NCBI GenBank assembly: GCA_937927415.1
Contig: CALBDS010000033.1
Location: 70,223 to 134,222, forward strand
Source: an uncultured Rhodospirillaceae bacterium
GTDB taxonomy: Bacteria > Pseudomonadota > Alphaproteobacteria > Azospirillales > Azospirillaceae
DNA: 64,000 bases
Direction: 5' to 3'
Shown here: positions 7,183 to 15,153 of the stretch, piece after piece
How the letters are laid out: every line of letters starts with the position of its first letter
Numbering within the stretch: the stretch's first letter is position 1
Notes under the pieces: generated by a model
The model's database searches: none
What the model saw: only the letters and a program-made list of their open reading frames with translations
What the model was told of the DNA's origin: nothing
Position numbers and translations under genes: made by a program

Positions 7183-8001
7183 TTACCTGAACCGTGCAAT
7201 TGCTTTTTGGCAAAATTCGCCAGCCTGACGGCGGTAGTCCGAGTCCCCGCAAAATGCTGCGACTTCTTCGCGAAGGCCAGGGCGCAACTTTTCGATATCC
7301 GCAAAGTTCAGCAAGGGCGGGCCATTGATATTGTCGAAGTTGATTCTTTTCAAATCTGCTGACTTGAAAACCAATTGCGTGGCGATACCTCGTTCGGAGT
7401 TTCCGTACTTATCCACGAAGCTAGCTTGCGCGATGATCCTGACGTTTTGTACGTCGGGCATCATGTTGCGCGCCGCCGGAAGAATGTCGTTGAATGACAT
7501 TGACATCATAAAGAGCCAATCCTTGCTACGAAAAACATCAATTGGTTTCAGCCATATATTGACATGCGGAATCACTATCTCCGCTTTCTCAATGTAACGA
7601 TGTGAATTGATTATTTTACGAACCGGCATTCGCGCTAATTCCTCCCGCGCTTCCGCTGCATCTCTTTCTCTGGCTTCCGCCACCTTTCTTTCGGCCTCCG
7701 CTTTATCCGCTGCCGCGCGGGTTTCCGCTTCCGCGGCTTTCCGTTCCGCCTCCGCCTTGTCCACTGCTGCGCGGGCCTCCTTCTCGGCCTGCCTTTCTGC
7801 CGTCAGCCTGTCGCGTTCCGCTTGCTGTTCCGGCGTCAGAGGGAAACTTGCGACAGCCACGATAAAAAGCATGGTGTAGGCCATAATGGCCTTTAGCCGG
7901 CTGGGCTTTAACCTCTTTGGCAAAACAAGCGAAGGGCGGATTAACCCCAGCCCGATGGCGACAAGGGCGCCGATGGCAACGAAGGCGGTTAGGGCCTGCA
8001 T
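7183..8001 (-). CDS. Membrane-anchored coiled-coil protein, isolated moron
   Basis: A 272-residue protein. Two hydrophobic segments lie near the N-terminus (about 3-21 and 38-54). Then comes an Ala/Glu/Lys/Arg-rich coiled coil with near-repeats of ADKAEAERK (about 60-125), and a C-terminal globular domain of about 145 residues with two Cys near the end. I do not recognise the C-terminal domain. AGGA lies upstream of ATG 8001. The gene is less GC-rich than its neighbours and lies after the late-operon terminator, so it seems separately expressed, like a moron. A lysogeny function such as superinfection exclusion is possible but unproven. Confidence 0.65.
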   Translation of the reverse strand: MQALTAFVAIGALVAIGLGLIRPSLVLPKRLKPSRLKAIMAYTMLFIVAVASFPLTPEQQAERDRLTAERQAEKEARAAVDKAEAERKAAEAETRAAADKAEAERKVAEARERDAAEAREELARMPVRKIINSHRYIEKAEIVIPHVNIWLKPIDVFRSKDWLFMMSMSFNDILPAARNMMPDVQNVRIIAQASFVDKYGNSERGIATQLVFKSADLKRINFDNINGPPLLNFADIEKLRPGLREEVAAFCGDSDYRRQAGEFCQKAIARFR

Positions 8002-8127
8002 GGTATGAGTCCTGCATCTTTATGGCGAGCACTGGCTTGAATCATGCCGAGCGTGGCGCGGCCGGTCTACACGTTTGTGGCGATTCACTATGTGTGAAAC
8101 ATGCTTTTATATGCAGAATGCAAAAAA

Positions 8128-8154
8128 GGGGGCGGTCCGATCAGGACCGCCCCC
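8128..8154 (-). terminator. Strong terminator ending the late operon
   Basis: An 11-bp perfect stem, GGGGGCGGTCC with GGACCGCCCCC, with a 5-nt loop. It is followed on the minus strand by a run of six T. It ends the leftward late transcript after the 8194 gene. Confidence 0.85.
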
Positions 8155-8193
8155 TTCATGCGCTTGAATGGAAAGACCGCTGCCCGGCCGCGC

Positions 8194-8358
8194 CTAGATG
8201 CCGCCAACCAGGACGGGGATCAGCCGCCCCAGGAAGCCCGACAGGTCGGTCGCGCCGGTCAGGTAGTCGGCCAGGGCGGCAACGACCGCGACGCCGACGA
8301 CCAGCTTCCCCTTGTGGCGCGCCAGCATTCCGCCGCGGGCGATGACGTTCAGGTTCAT
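8194..8358 (-). CDS. Small membrane protein in lysis cassette, possible holin
   Basis: A 54-residue protein starting at ATG 8358 with GAGGAGG just upstream. A basic N-terminal part (ARGGMLARHKGK) is followed by one hydrophobic segment (LVVGVAVVAALADYL) and a second weakly hydrophobic end. It is the last gene of the late operon and lies directly after the lysozyme gene, so a holin or holin-regulator role is reasonable. Sequence alone does not decide. Confidence 0.55.
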   Translation of the reverse strand: MNLNVIARGGMLARHKGKLVVGVAVVAALADYLTGATDLSGFLGRLIPVLVGGI

Positions 8359-8441
8359 TGTGATTGCCCCTCCTCTGGGCATGAAAAGAGCCGCGGGCGG
8401 GATGCCGGCGGCTTGGTGGGGTTGGTGCAGGGGTGCAGGCG

Positions 8442-8852
8442 TTACCCGTTCCGGATCAGCGCCACGACGCGCGGGCCGCGGACGCCGACCTGACGGAACC
8501 ACGCGCTGTCTGTCGCTTCGACCGCCGCCCGGCCATAGTCGCCCGCCTGAAGGGCGGCGAGCATCTTGCGGAAGCCCTTCAGCCGGTTGATGCCCATGTT
8601 GAAGCACATGTTCGCCACCGCCCGCTGACGGGGTTCGGACAGCCGGCGCCACCAGGGGAATTCCCGGTCAAGATCCGCGGTCACGCGCTGGATGTCGTTG
8701 TCCAGCAGGTACAGGGCTTCGCCCCGGCTGATGCCGACGTCGTCCAGGTTCCGGCCAACGCCGACCGTCGTCTTCCCGGCGGTGCAGGTATAGGCGCGAA
8801 GCTTCAGGTCTTCGTCGCGAATCAGGTCGGCTTTCAGTTGGTCCAGGTTCAT
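8442..8852 (-). CDS. Phage lysozyme (endolysin), GH24/T4-type
   Basis: The 136-residue enzyme cleaves the MurNAc-GlcNAc bonds of peptidoglycan for host lysis. The catalytic E-x8-C-x5-T triad is visible as Glu14, Cys23 and Thr29 in EDLKLRAYTCTAGKTTVGVG. Cys replaces the Asp of T4 lysozyme, as in some phage members such as P1 Lyz. The C-terminal RGPRVVALIRNG matches the family end. No signal peptide or SAR segment is seen, so export would need a holin; the neighbours on both sides are membrane proteins. Confidence 0.92.
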   Translation of the reverse strand: MNLDQLKADLIRDEDLKLRAYTCTAGKTTVGVGRNLDDVGISRGEALYLLDNDIQRVTADLDREFPWWRRLSEPRQRAVANMCFNMGINRLKGFRKMLAALQAGDYGRAAVEATDSAWFRQVGVRGPRVVALIRNG

Positions 8853-8932
8853 GGATGATCTCCCTCAATGAAAAAGGGCCGCGCGGCGGCGGCCCTGGTG
8901 GGTTATGGGTTGCGGTGCTCTGTGACGCCGGG

Positions 8933-9469
8933 TCAATCCGGGGCGGCGTCGGTTCCCCCGCGGGTCAGGGTGAAGCCGACCATCCGGCGCAACTCGGACA
9001 CCAGCCGGCCGGCTTCGTCGATGGCGTGTTCGCACACGGTCTGAAGCGGCTTGATCTGGGCTTCGACCTCGGCGCGGGTGGCATAGGTCTTCACACCGTC
9101 GTCGATGCGCTGTTCGATCCGGCCGAACCGCTGGTCGTTCTGCTGATCCATGGCGTCGATCCGCTCGTACAGCCGGCGCCGGCCTTCGGAACTCGCCTCG
9201 GCGTGCTGACGAAGGGCGTCCGCGACCTTGGCGTCCAGGGCGCGGATCTCGGCCACCACGGCGGCGGACGGGTCGGTCGGGCGGGCGTTCTGGGGAAGGT
9301 GGGGGGCGATGACCTGCCCCCAGACCAGGGCGGCGGCTTTCTTCGCGGTGAAGTAGGCCGCCAAGAGAACGACGAGAAGGACGGCGATGGTCCCCTTGTG
9401 CCCGCCGTCAAGGATGGTCGGGATCAGGCTTTCGAGAATCCCGCCCGCCCCCTGCACTGTGTCTTGCAT
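8933..9469 (-). CDS. Membrane plus coiled-coil protein of lysis region
   Basis: A 178-residue protein with a single strong membrane segment (GTIAVLLVVLLAAYFTAKKAAALVW, about 26-50). A long charged coiled-coil-like region follows (about 65-165; DAKVADALRQ, RRLYERIDAMDQQNDQRFGRIEQRID). Located between tail gene D and the lysozyme, it may be a holin or a spanin-like component, but no lipobox is visible. Start ATG 9469. Confidence 0.6.
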   Translation of the reverse strand: MQDTVQGAGGILESLIPTILDGGHKGTIAVLLVVLLAAYFTAKKAAALVWGQVIAPHLPQNARPTDPSAAVVAEIRALDAKVADALRQHAEASSEGRRRLYERIDAMDQQNDQRFGRIEQRIDDGVKTYATRAEVEAQIKPLQTVCEHAIDEAGRLVSELRRMVGFTLTRGGTDAAPD

Positions 9470-9494
9470 GGAATTGATCTCTCTGGCCGGTGCT

Positions 9495-10481
9495 TTACGC
9501 CGTCGTCTCGGCGGTGACGCTGGTCGTAAAGCCGCTGTTGCTGAAGGAATGTTCGACGGATTTCAGGGCGTATGACCCGTCCACGCCCGGCCGGAAGCCG
9601 GAAAGCACGATGCGGGCTTCGGCGAACAGGTCCGGGCGCCCCGGCCCCGACCCGTTGAAGGACAGCTTCCCGCGCCCGAAGTCGTTCAGCTTCGCCTTGG
9701 CGCCGGCTTCCGCTTCTTCCCGCGTTCCGTAGGGGTCGCGGTCCAGGTAGGGGGAAACGTCGTCACCGCCGTCGCCCACGGTCACGGCGGCCCGTTCGCC
9801 GGTCGCGTGGTCCTGGTAATAGGATGTGACCTTTCCGTGATTGCCGCGTTCGCTGATCTTCGCCTTCCAGGACGTGAAATCCTTCGGGGTCAGGGCGACG
9901 GTCGGGATCGCCCCGCCGCCGGGGCGCGTGTCGCCGTGCCGCTTGGTGAAGATCAGCTTTCCGTCGGCGGGTTTGGCGACGGCGTCATGGTTCCCGGCAA
10001 GGCGGGTCAGGAAGGCCGCGTCGGACTCTTCCGTCTGGTCGATGTGGGGGACGACGATGGCCGATAGCTCGGGGTCGATCAGGGGCGTATAGCCGTTGTC
10101 GGCGGCGACCTGCCCGACGATGTCGCCGATCGTCTTCCCGTCCCACGACCGGAACTTGGGCGACCGGAAACCGCCGCCCAGGTCCGCGGCCTTGGCCCGG
10201 ATCGCCAGTGAGTGGGGGCCGCTGCCGACCTCGACTTCATCGACCTTGAACGACCCCATGTAGACCGGGCGAAGGGTGGGATGATCGGCGTACCCCAGCC
10301 ACAGGCGGATGTCCGCATCTTTCGGCGGGATGGGGATGGCGGCGTCGCGGTCGTCGAAGTTCAGTTCCAGGCGGTCGGACATCTGCCCGGCTTCGTCCGT
10401 GACCTTGGCGTCCAGAAGGCGGGTGCGGACCACGTCGGTCCGGTCGATCCCGCCGATCTCAATTCGGAAATCGGGTTTCAT
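9495..10481 (-). CDS. Late control D-like tail protein (tail hub, P2 gpD family)
   Basis: The 328-residue protein matches P2 gpD-type late-control/tail hub proteins: FRIEIGGIDRTDVVRTRL at the N-terminus, then RLWLGYADHPTLRPVYMGSFKVDEVE, SWDGKTIGDIVGQVAADNGY and DQTEESDAAFLTRLAGNHDAVAKPADGKLIF. In P2 it forms the hub at the baseplate end of the tail tube. It follows gpX and gpU equivalents as in P2. Confidence 0.92.
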   Translation of the reverse strand: MKPDFRIEIGGIDRTDVVRTRLLDAKVTDEAGQMSDRLELNFDDRDAAIPIPPKDADIRLWLGYADHPTLRPVYMGSFKVDEVEVGSGPHSLAIRAKAADLGGGFRSPKFRSWDGKTIGDIVGQVAADNGYTPLIDPELSAIVVPHIDQTEESDAAFLTRLAGNHDAVAKPADGKLIFTKRHGDTRPGGGAIPTVALTPKDFTSWKAKISERGNHGKVTSYYQDHATGERAAVTVGDGGDDVSPYLDRDPYGTREEAEAGAKAKLNDFGRGKLSFNGSGPGRPDLFAEARIVLSGFRPGVDGSYALKSVEHSFSNSGFTTSVTAETTA

Positions 10482-10484
10482 GGT

Positions 10485-10691
10485 TCAGTCCCACAGGCGG
10501 ATGACGCGCTGACGGTCCGGTTCCGGGTTGTCCGGCAGGAAGACCAGCAGGCCGGGCGGAAGGACCGGCCCTTGGTCCGCAAGTTCGGGGTTGGCGCGGA
10601 AGATGGATTCGACCGTTTCCTGTGTGCGGCCATAGTGCTTCCAGGCGATGTAATCGACGGTGTCGCCCTGACGGGTCTGGTAGACGATCAA
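10485..10691 (-). CDS. Tail protein X (P2 gpX family)
   Basis: A 68-residue protein with a LysM-like start (YQTRQGDTVDYIAWKHYG) and the FRANPELADQGPVLPPGLLVFLPD stretch typical of gpX. It overlaps the upstream gpU-like stop by 4 bp and is followed directly by gpD, the P2 gene order U-X-D. It is thought to act in tail assembly or attachment at the hub. Confidence 0.92.
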   Translation of the reverse strand: MIVYQTRQGDTVDYIAWKHYGRTQETVESIFRANPELADQGPVLPPGLLVFLPDNPEPDRQRVIRLWD

Positions 10692-11287
10692 ATCGACCTC
10701 CCCGGTCCGAACGCCGCCTTCTGGGCGGGGGTGTAGGGGGTGCCGGTGGACGGGTTGACCTCGTTCGGCTTCGGCAGCCCGGCGCCGGGGGATGCCGGCT
10801 TCTTGGCGGGGGCGGGGACGGTTTTCGACGCCGGCTTCGCCCCCACCTTCGGGGCCGCGGTTTCGGGCTGGACCTTGACCGGGGACGCGGCGCCGCCCTG
10901 GTCTTCGTGGTAGCGGACAAGGTCGATGCTGAAGTCGATCCGCCGGGGCGTGCCGTCGTCGAAGAAGACGCTTTGCGTTTCGGCGATCTTGGTGACCGCG
11001 TACCGGCCCCAGACCCGGCCCCGCCCGTCGGTCAGCAGCAGGGATTCGCCCTTTTCGGCCTCTGCCCTCATGCGGTCGAGTTGCCCAAGCCCGCCGCGGA
11101 AGTGGGGGAAGATGGAGCCGGACAGGCTGATCTTTTCCGCACCCGGCCCCAGGAACTGCGCCGCCGGCTGGACGGTCAGCCGGTCCTGAAGCGGCCAGCG
11201 GTATTCAGATTCGCGGTTCAGCTTGTCGTAAGCCGCGGTGTCCAGGCTGAAGCGGTAGTCGCCCAACGCCATCATGACGCCGGCCAT
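10688..11287 (-). CDS. Tail protein U (P2 gpU family)
   Basis: A 199-residue protein. The first 130 residues match gpU: MMALGDYRFSLDTAAYDKL, FPHFRGGLGQLDRMRAEAEKG, DGRGRVWGRYAVTKIAETQS and FSIDLVRYHED. The last 65 residues are a Pro/Ala/Lys-rich tail, longer than in P2. gpU is needed for tail completion. It lies between the tape measure and X genes. Confidence 0.9.
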   Translation of the reverse strand: MAGVMMALGDYRFSLDTAAYDKLNRESEYRWPLQDRLTVQPAAQFLGPGAEKISLSGSIFPHFRGGLGQLDRMRAEAEKGESLLLTDGRGRVWGRYAVTKIAETQSVFFDDGTPRRIDFSIDLVRYHEDQGGAASPVKVQPETAAPKVGAKPASKTVPAPAKKPASPGAGLPKPNEVNPSTGTPYTPAQKAAFGPGRSI

Positions 11288-11318
11288 GGGTGATCCTCCT
11301 TTCCTGTGAACAGGGACG

Positions 11319-14093
11319 TCAGTCGTGAAGGGCCGACCGGCGGGCGGACTCCGCGTCGCCGATCAGCCGTTCCAGGGCGTCGCGGACCTGATCGGCGATG
11401 GCCGCCGGGTCAGCGTTGCCGTTGACGGTGATGGTGATGGTGATGGGGGCCGACACGCTGACGCCGCGGGCGGGGGACGCCCCGGCGATGGCTGCCGTTC
11501 CCGCCGACGTGGCGCCGGCCAGGGCGTCCGTCGCCACCACGCCGGCAACCGCGGGCATGGTGGCGGATGCGTTCGCCGTCCCGCTGGACAAGGTTGCCAG
11601 CGCGCCGCCGAACGCCGCCGTCAGCGGCTCGGACAGGGCCGGCGCGCCGGCAATCGCTGGTATGGTGGTGGATGCGTTCGCCGTCCCGCTGGACAAGGTT
11701 GCCAGCGCGCCGCCGAACGCCGCCGTCAGCGGCTCGGACAGGGCCGGCGCGCCGGCAATCGCTGGTATGGTGGTGGATGCGTTCGCCGCCCCGCTGGACA
11801 GGGTTGCCAGGGCACCGCCGAACGCCGCCGCCAGCGGCCCGGACAGGGCCGGCGCGCCGGCCATCTGGACGCCTTCGCCGATCGTTCCGACCAGCGCCTT
11901 ACCGGAATAGGTCAGGGTCGAGAGGGGGCCGCGCTTGGCATCGCTGAAGGGGAGGTATTCCCGGACCGACGCCAGCGTTTCCTTGACCGCATCCACCAGG
12001 GCCGACGCTTTCGCCTTCACCCCCTGGACGATGGTGTCGATGATCGCCGCACCGGACGCCGACAGGTCGATCCCGGTCAGGTAGGCCACCAGGGCGTTGA
12101 TCCCTTGGGCGACCAGGGTAACGGGGCTGAAGTTCTGGAACAGGGCGATGATGCCCTGAATAACGCCCTGGTCGAACGCGGCGGTGACGGCGGTGAACCG
12201 CCCGATCACGTTGTCGATTGCCGCCCCGACCGTATCGCGGATCGACGTCGCGATGGTGACGATGCCGACGACCAGGCCGCCGACGGCGTTCCCCGCCTTG
12301 ATGCCGAAGGCGGCGAAGCCGCCGCCCAACCCATCGACCGGCCCGACCAGATTGGTGATCCAGTCCCACAGGGCCGACAGTGGCCCGACGATGGCATCCA
12401 CCGCCGGGCGGACCGGGGCGATTGCCCGGTCAAAGGCGCCCTTGAACGCCTCCCACGCGATCGTCAGGTTTTCGGTGTTGTTCATGACCCACGCGACGGC
12501 CATCCCCACCCCGACCATGATGGCGCCGATGCCGGTCGCAATCAGGGCGGTCCGGATGATGACCGACCCCATGCGGAACATGGCGCCGAGGTTGAGGAAG
12601 CCGCGCCCAAGGCCGGAGAACATGCCGGTCAGGAACTGCCCGGTGGTGATCGAGCCGGACTGAAGAAGCACCAGCCCGATGCGCGCCTGAACCGCCGCCC
12701 GGTAGACCAGCGACCCCAGCCCCGTGAGGGGGAGGAAGGCCAGCCGCGTTGCGGTTGCCGCGACGCCCGCCGATTTGACCAGGACCGACGACGTCGTCAG
12801 CGCCGCCCCCTTCACGAAGGTCCAGGCGTAGCCGGTTCCGATGACGGCGATCTTCAGCCCGGCCAGGGCCGCCGCCGTGCCGACGACGCCCTTGATGACC
12901 ATGGGATGCCGTTCGGCGAATTCGGCCAAGCTGGTCACATAGGGCCCCATGGCTTTCAGGACCGATACGATCCCCGGCAGCAGGGCCGACCCGGTGTTGA
13001 TCGCCATTTCGCGAGTCAGATTCGATGCAAGCTCAAGCTGGTTCTTCGCCGTTTCCGTCCGGATGGCGAATTCCTTCTGCATGGACCCGGCGTAATTGGC
13101 CTCGCTCGAAACAAGCTTCAGATGTTGCCTGTATTTATCCAGCCCCCCGACAAGCTTCGCCATGTCGTCGGAGTATTCGGCGCCGAACAATTCCGCAAGG
13201 ATGTCCGCCTGCGGGATCTTGTCCAGCGTCGATAGCTGTTCCAGGAATTTGTTCAGGGTGCCTTGGGCGTCCTTCGCAATCGCCTTCTGCATCCCCTTGG
13301 CGGTCCACCCCAGCTTGCCCAACGCTTCCTGGAATTTCTTGGACTGCGCCGGGGCCGACTGCATCTTGTTCAGCAGGGCGTTGATGCCGGTGGCCGCGAC
13401 TTCCGGGGACGATCCCAGGTCCAGCATGGCCGTCGAAAGGGCGGCGGCTTGCTGGGTGGTCAGGCCGAATTGCTTCGCCACACCCCCGGTCCGCTTCAAA
13501 ACATCGACGATTTCCGATGCCTTGGCGGTGGAACTGTCGTCCAGGCTGTTGATGGCATCGCCGACCCGTTCGATCTGATTGATCGACAGGCCCATGATGT
13601 TGGCGATCTTGCCCATGGACTCGCCGGCGATCTCGGGCGGCATTTCCCAGGCGGTGGACATCTTGGCGACCGTCCGGGTGTAGGACAGAAGGTCGTCTTC
13701 CGCGATGCCCATGCGCCCGCCCGCCGCGACGATGGCCGCAAGGCCCGCCTGACTGATGGGGATTTCACGGGACAGTTCCTTGATCGACTTTCCCATCGCC
13801 TGAAGGCCGGCGGCCCCGTCCTTGAACTCGACGACCTTGCGGACGTCGGCCATGGCGGATTCGAATTCGATGGCCGGCTTGACCAGGGCGTTCAGGCTGG
13901 CCCCCAGGGCGAAGGCATCGACCATCTGGCCGCGCAAAGCGGCGCGGTTTTGTTCGTTCGCCCTGGTCTGGATACGGATCGACCGCTCCAGGCTGCCGAC
14001 CTGATTCTTTACTTGGCTGATCGCCGTCCCCAGCGACGACGCCACCTTGCCGCCGATGGTGACCAGCACGGACGGTCCGGCGCCATTCGCCAT
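11319..14093 (-). CDS. Tail tape measure protein
   Basis: The 924-residue protein sets tail length and is exported through the tube. It has an N-terminal coiled coil (IGGKVASSLGTAISQVKNQV), the conserved FESAMADVRKVVEF and SREIPISQAGLAAI segments of P2 gpT-like tape measures, several central hydrophobic stretches (about 395-540), and a Gly/Ala-rich C-terminal part with three near-identical 35-residue repeats. It lies directly downstream of the E/E' chaperone gene, as expected. Confidence 0.93.
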   Translation of the reverse strand: MANGAGPSVLVTIGGKVASSLGTAISQVKNQVGSLERSIRIQTRANEQNRAALRGQMVDAFALGASLNALVKPAIEFESAMADVRKVVEFKDGAAGLQAMGKSIKELSREIPISQAGLAAIVAAGGRMGIAEDDLLSYTRTVAKMSTAWEMPPEIAGESMGKIANIMGLSINQIERVGDAINSLDDSSTAKASEIVDVLKRTGGVAKQFGLTTQQAAALSTAMLDLGSSPEVAATGINALLNKMQSAPAQSKKFQEALGKLGWTAKGMQKAIAKDAQGTLNKFLEQLSTLDKIPQADILAELFGAEYSDDMAKLVGGLDKYRQHLKLVSSEANYAGSMQKEFAIRTETAKNQLELASNLTREMAINTGSALLPGIVSVLKAMGPYVTSLAEFAERHPMVIKGVVGTAAALAGLKIAVIGTGYAWTFVKGAALTTSSVLVKSAGVAATATRLAFLPLTGLGSLVYRAAVQARIGLVLLQSGSITTGQFLTGMFSGLGRGFLNLGAMFRMGSVIIRTALIATGIGAIMVGVGMAVAWVMNNTENLTIAWEAFKGAFDRAIAPVRPAVDAIVGPLSALWDWITNLVGPVDGLGGGFAAFGIKAGNAVGGLVVGIVTIATSIRDTVGAAIDNVIGRFTAVTAAFDQGVIQGIIALFQNFSPVTLVAQGINALVAYLTGIDLSASGAAIIDTIVQGVKAKASALVDAVKETLASVREYLPFSDAKRGPLSTLTYSGKALVGTIGEGVQMAGAPALSGPLAAAFGGALATLSSGAANASTTIPAIAGAPALSEPLTAAFGGALATLSSGTANASTTIPAIAGAPALSEPLTAAFGGALATLSSGTANASATMPAVAGVVATDALAGATSAGTAAIAGASPARGVSVSAPITITITVNGNADPAAIADQVRDALERLIGDAESARRSALHD
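11547..11866 (-). repeat. Three tandem 105-bp repeats inside the tape measure gene
   Basis: Three copies of a 105-bp unit encode 35 residues beginning AGAPALSEPLTAAFGGALAT. Two copies are almost identical, as shown by the repeat of CAATCGCTGG at 11651 and 11756. The third copy (towards 11866) is slightly diverged. Such in-frame units can change protein length by recombination. Confidence 0.9.
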
Positions 14094-14120
14094 AAGACAC
14101 CCTCCGGACGGACGCCCGCG

Positions 14121-14291
14121 TCAGCGGGACGTCATTTTGTTGATTTGCTTCTGGACGTCGGCCGCGGTGCTGGTCCATTGCGCGATGTCGTCGGCGGTCA
14201 GGTCCAGGATGTCGGACAGGGTCCAGCCGGTCAGTTTGGACAGGACGACGATCGACCGTCTCAGGTCGTCGGCGTTTCCTGCCCTTTGAAC
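14121..14291 (-). CDS. E' extension of tail assembly chaperone, made by -1 frameshift
   Basis: An open frame in the -1 register relative to the E-like gene has no good start of its own but encodes DDLRRSIVVLSKLTGWTLSDILDLTADDIAQW, typical of the P2 gpE'/GpE extension. Ribosomes that slip at GGGAAAG (14297-14291 on the minus strand) would join the first 83 residues of E to 56 residues here. This gives about 139 residues, against 142 for P2 gpE+E' as I recall it. Confidence 0.8.
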   Translation of the reverse strand, partial: VQRAGNADDLRRSIVVLSKLTGWTLSDILDLTADDIAQWTSTAADVQKQINKMTSR

Positions 14292-14539
14292 TTTCCCAAC
14301 TGTTCGGCCATCTTCGCCAAGTCGGCGGCGTCGATATCCAGGATCGTGTTCAGGGGCATTTCGCACAGGTCGGCGAACATTTCGAGCGACCGGCGCCCCT
14401 CGGACCCCTTGGATTCCATGAACTTCAGTTCGTCGCGCGCCTTGGGCCGGCGCATACGCAGCGCCTTCACTTCGACGCCATCGACCATGATCGGGAAATC
14501 GAGCGTGATGTCCGCGTGCGGACGCATATCTTTCGACAT
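14261..14539 (-). CDS. Tail assembly chaperone E (P2 gpE-like)
   Basis: A 92-residue protein starting at ATG 14539 (MSKDMRPHADITLDFPIMVDG) with ALRMRRPKARDELKFMES and SLEMFADLCEMPLNTILDIDAADL, a pattern of phage tail assembly proteins. It lies between the tail tube and tape measure genes. Its last codons contain the slippery heptamer G-GGA-AAG, so a minor frameshifted product with the downstream E' frame is expected. Together the two forms chaperone the tape measure during tail assembly. Confidence 0.88.
   Translation of the reverse strand: MSKDMRPHADITLDFPIMVDGVEVKALRMRRPKARDELKFMESKGSEGRRSLEMFADLCEMPLNTILDIDAADLAKMAEQLGKFKGQETPTT
14291..14297 (-). other. Slippery heptamer GGGAAAG for -1 frameshifting
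   Basis: On the minus strand the E frame reads G-GGA-AAG, the X-XXY-YYZ form. It is the same heptamer used for lambda G/GT frameshifting. It lies 27 bp before the E stop codon and inside the overlap with the E' frame. Confidence 0.8.
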
Positions 14540-14634
14540 GGTGTCGTCTTTCTTTTCGGGCGCAAGGAGGCGCCGTCCCGCGGGCCGGGCCGTTCCCTTG
14601 GCTTCGTTGGTGGGGTGATGATGAAGGGGGCCGG

Positions 14635-15141
14635 TCAGACGCCGATCGCCTGACGGATGCCCTGAAGCTGATCGACGCCGCCGACCTTGCGGATCATGTT
14701 GACGGCGTCGATTTCGATCAGGTCTTCGCCGCCTTGGTTGTAGCGGTAGTACCGGACCGACATGGTGAAGTCGGTTTCGCTGGGGTCGCCGGCCTTCCAT
14801 GATCCCATGGCAAGCTTGGGGATCGAGCCGCGGAGATTGACCACGATCGGCACCACAGCTTCGCCGTCCCGCTGAAGGGCGCCGCGGGCCGTGAACTGGA
14901 CGGCGCCACCGTCGGCCAGCCCCCAGAGCCGAAGGGCGTTTTCGTCCGGGTCGGCCAGCTTGAACGTCGCTTCCATGGCCTCTTGGCCCATGTCCAGCTT
15001 GACGGGGACGTCCATGCCGCCGCCCCGGTATTCTTCTTCCTGGATCGACAGTTCGGGAAGCTCCAGTTCGCTCACAAGGCCGGCATAGCCCCGGCCATCG
15101 ACGAACAGATTGAAGTTCTTCAGAACGCGCGGAATTGCCAT
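14635..15141 (-). CDS. Major tail tube protein (P2 FII family)
   Basis: A 168-residue protein with the FII start (MAIPRVLKNFNLFVDGRGYAG), ELPELSIQEEEYRGGGMDVPV and GQEAMEATFKLADPDENALRLWG. It forms the inner tube of the contractile tail. It is separated by 12 bp from the sheath gene stop and read after it, the P2 order FI-FII-E. Confidence 0.95.
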   Translation of the reverse strand: MAIPRVLKNFNLFVDGRGYAGLVSELELPELSIQEEEYRGGGMDVPVKLDMGQEAMEATFKLADPDENALRLWGLADGGAVQFTARGALQRDGEAVVPIVVNLRGSIPKLAMGSWKAGDPSETDFTMSVRYYRYNQGGEDLIEIDAVNMIRKVGGVDQLQGIRQAIGV

Positions 15142-15153
15142 TGCTCGCCGCCT

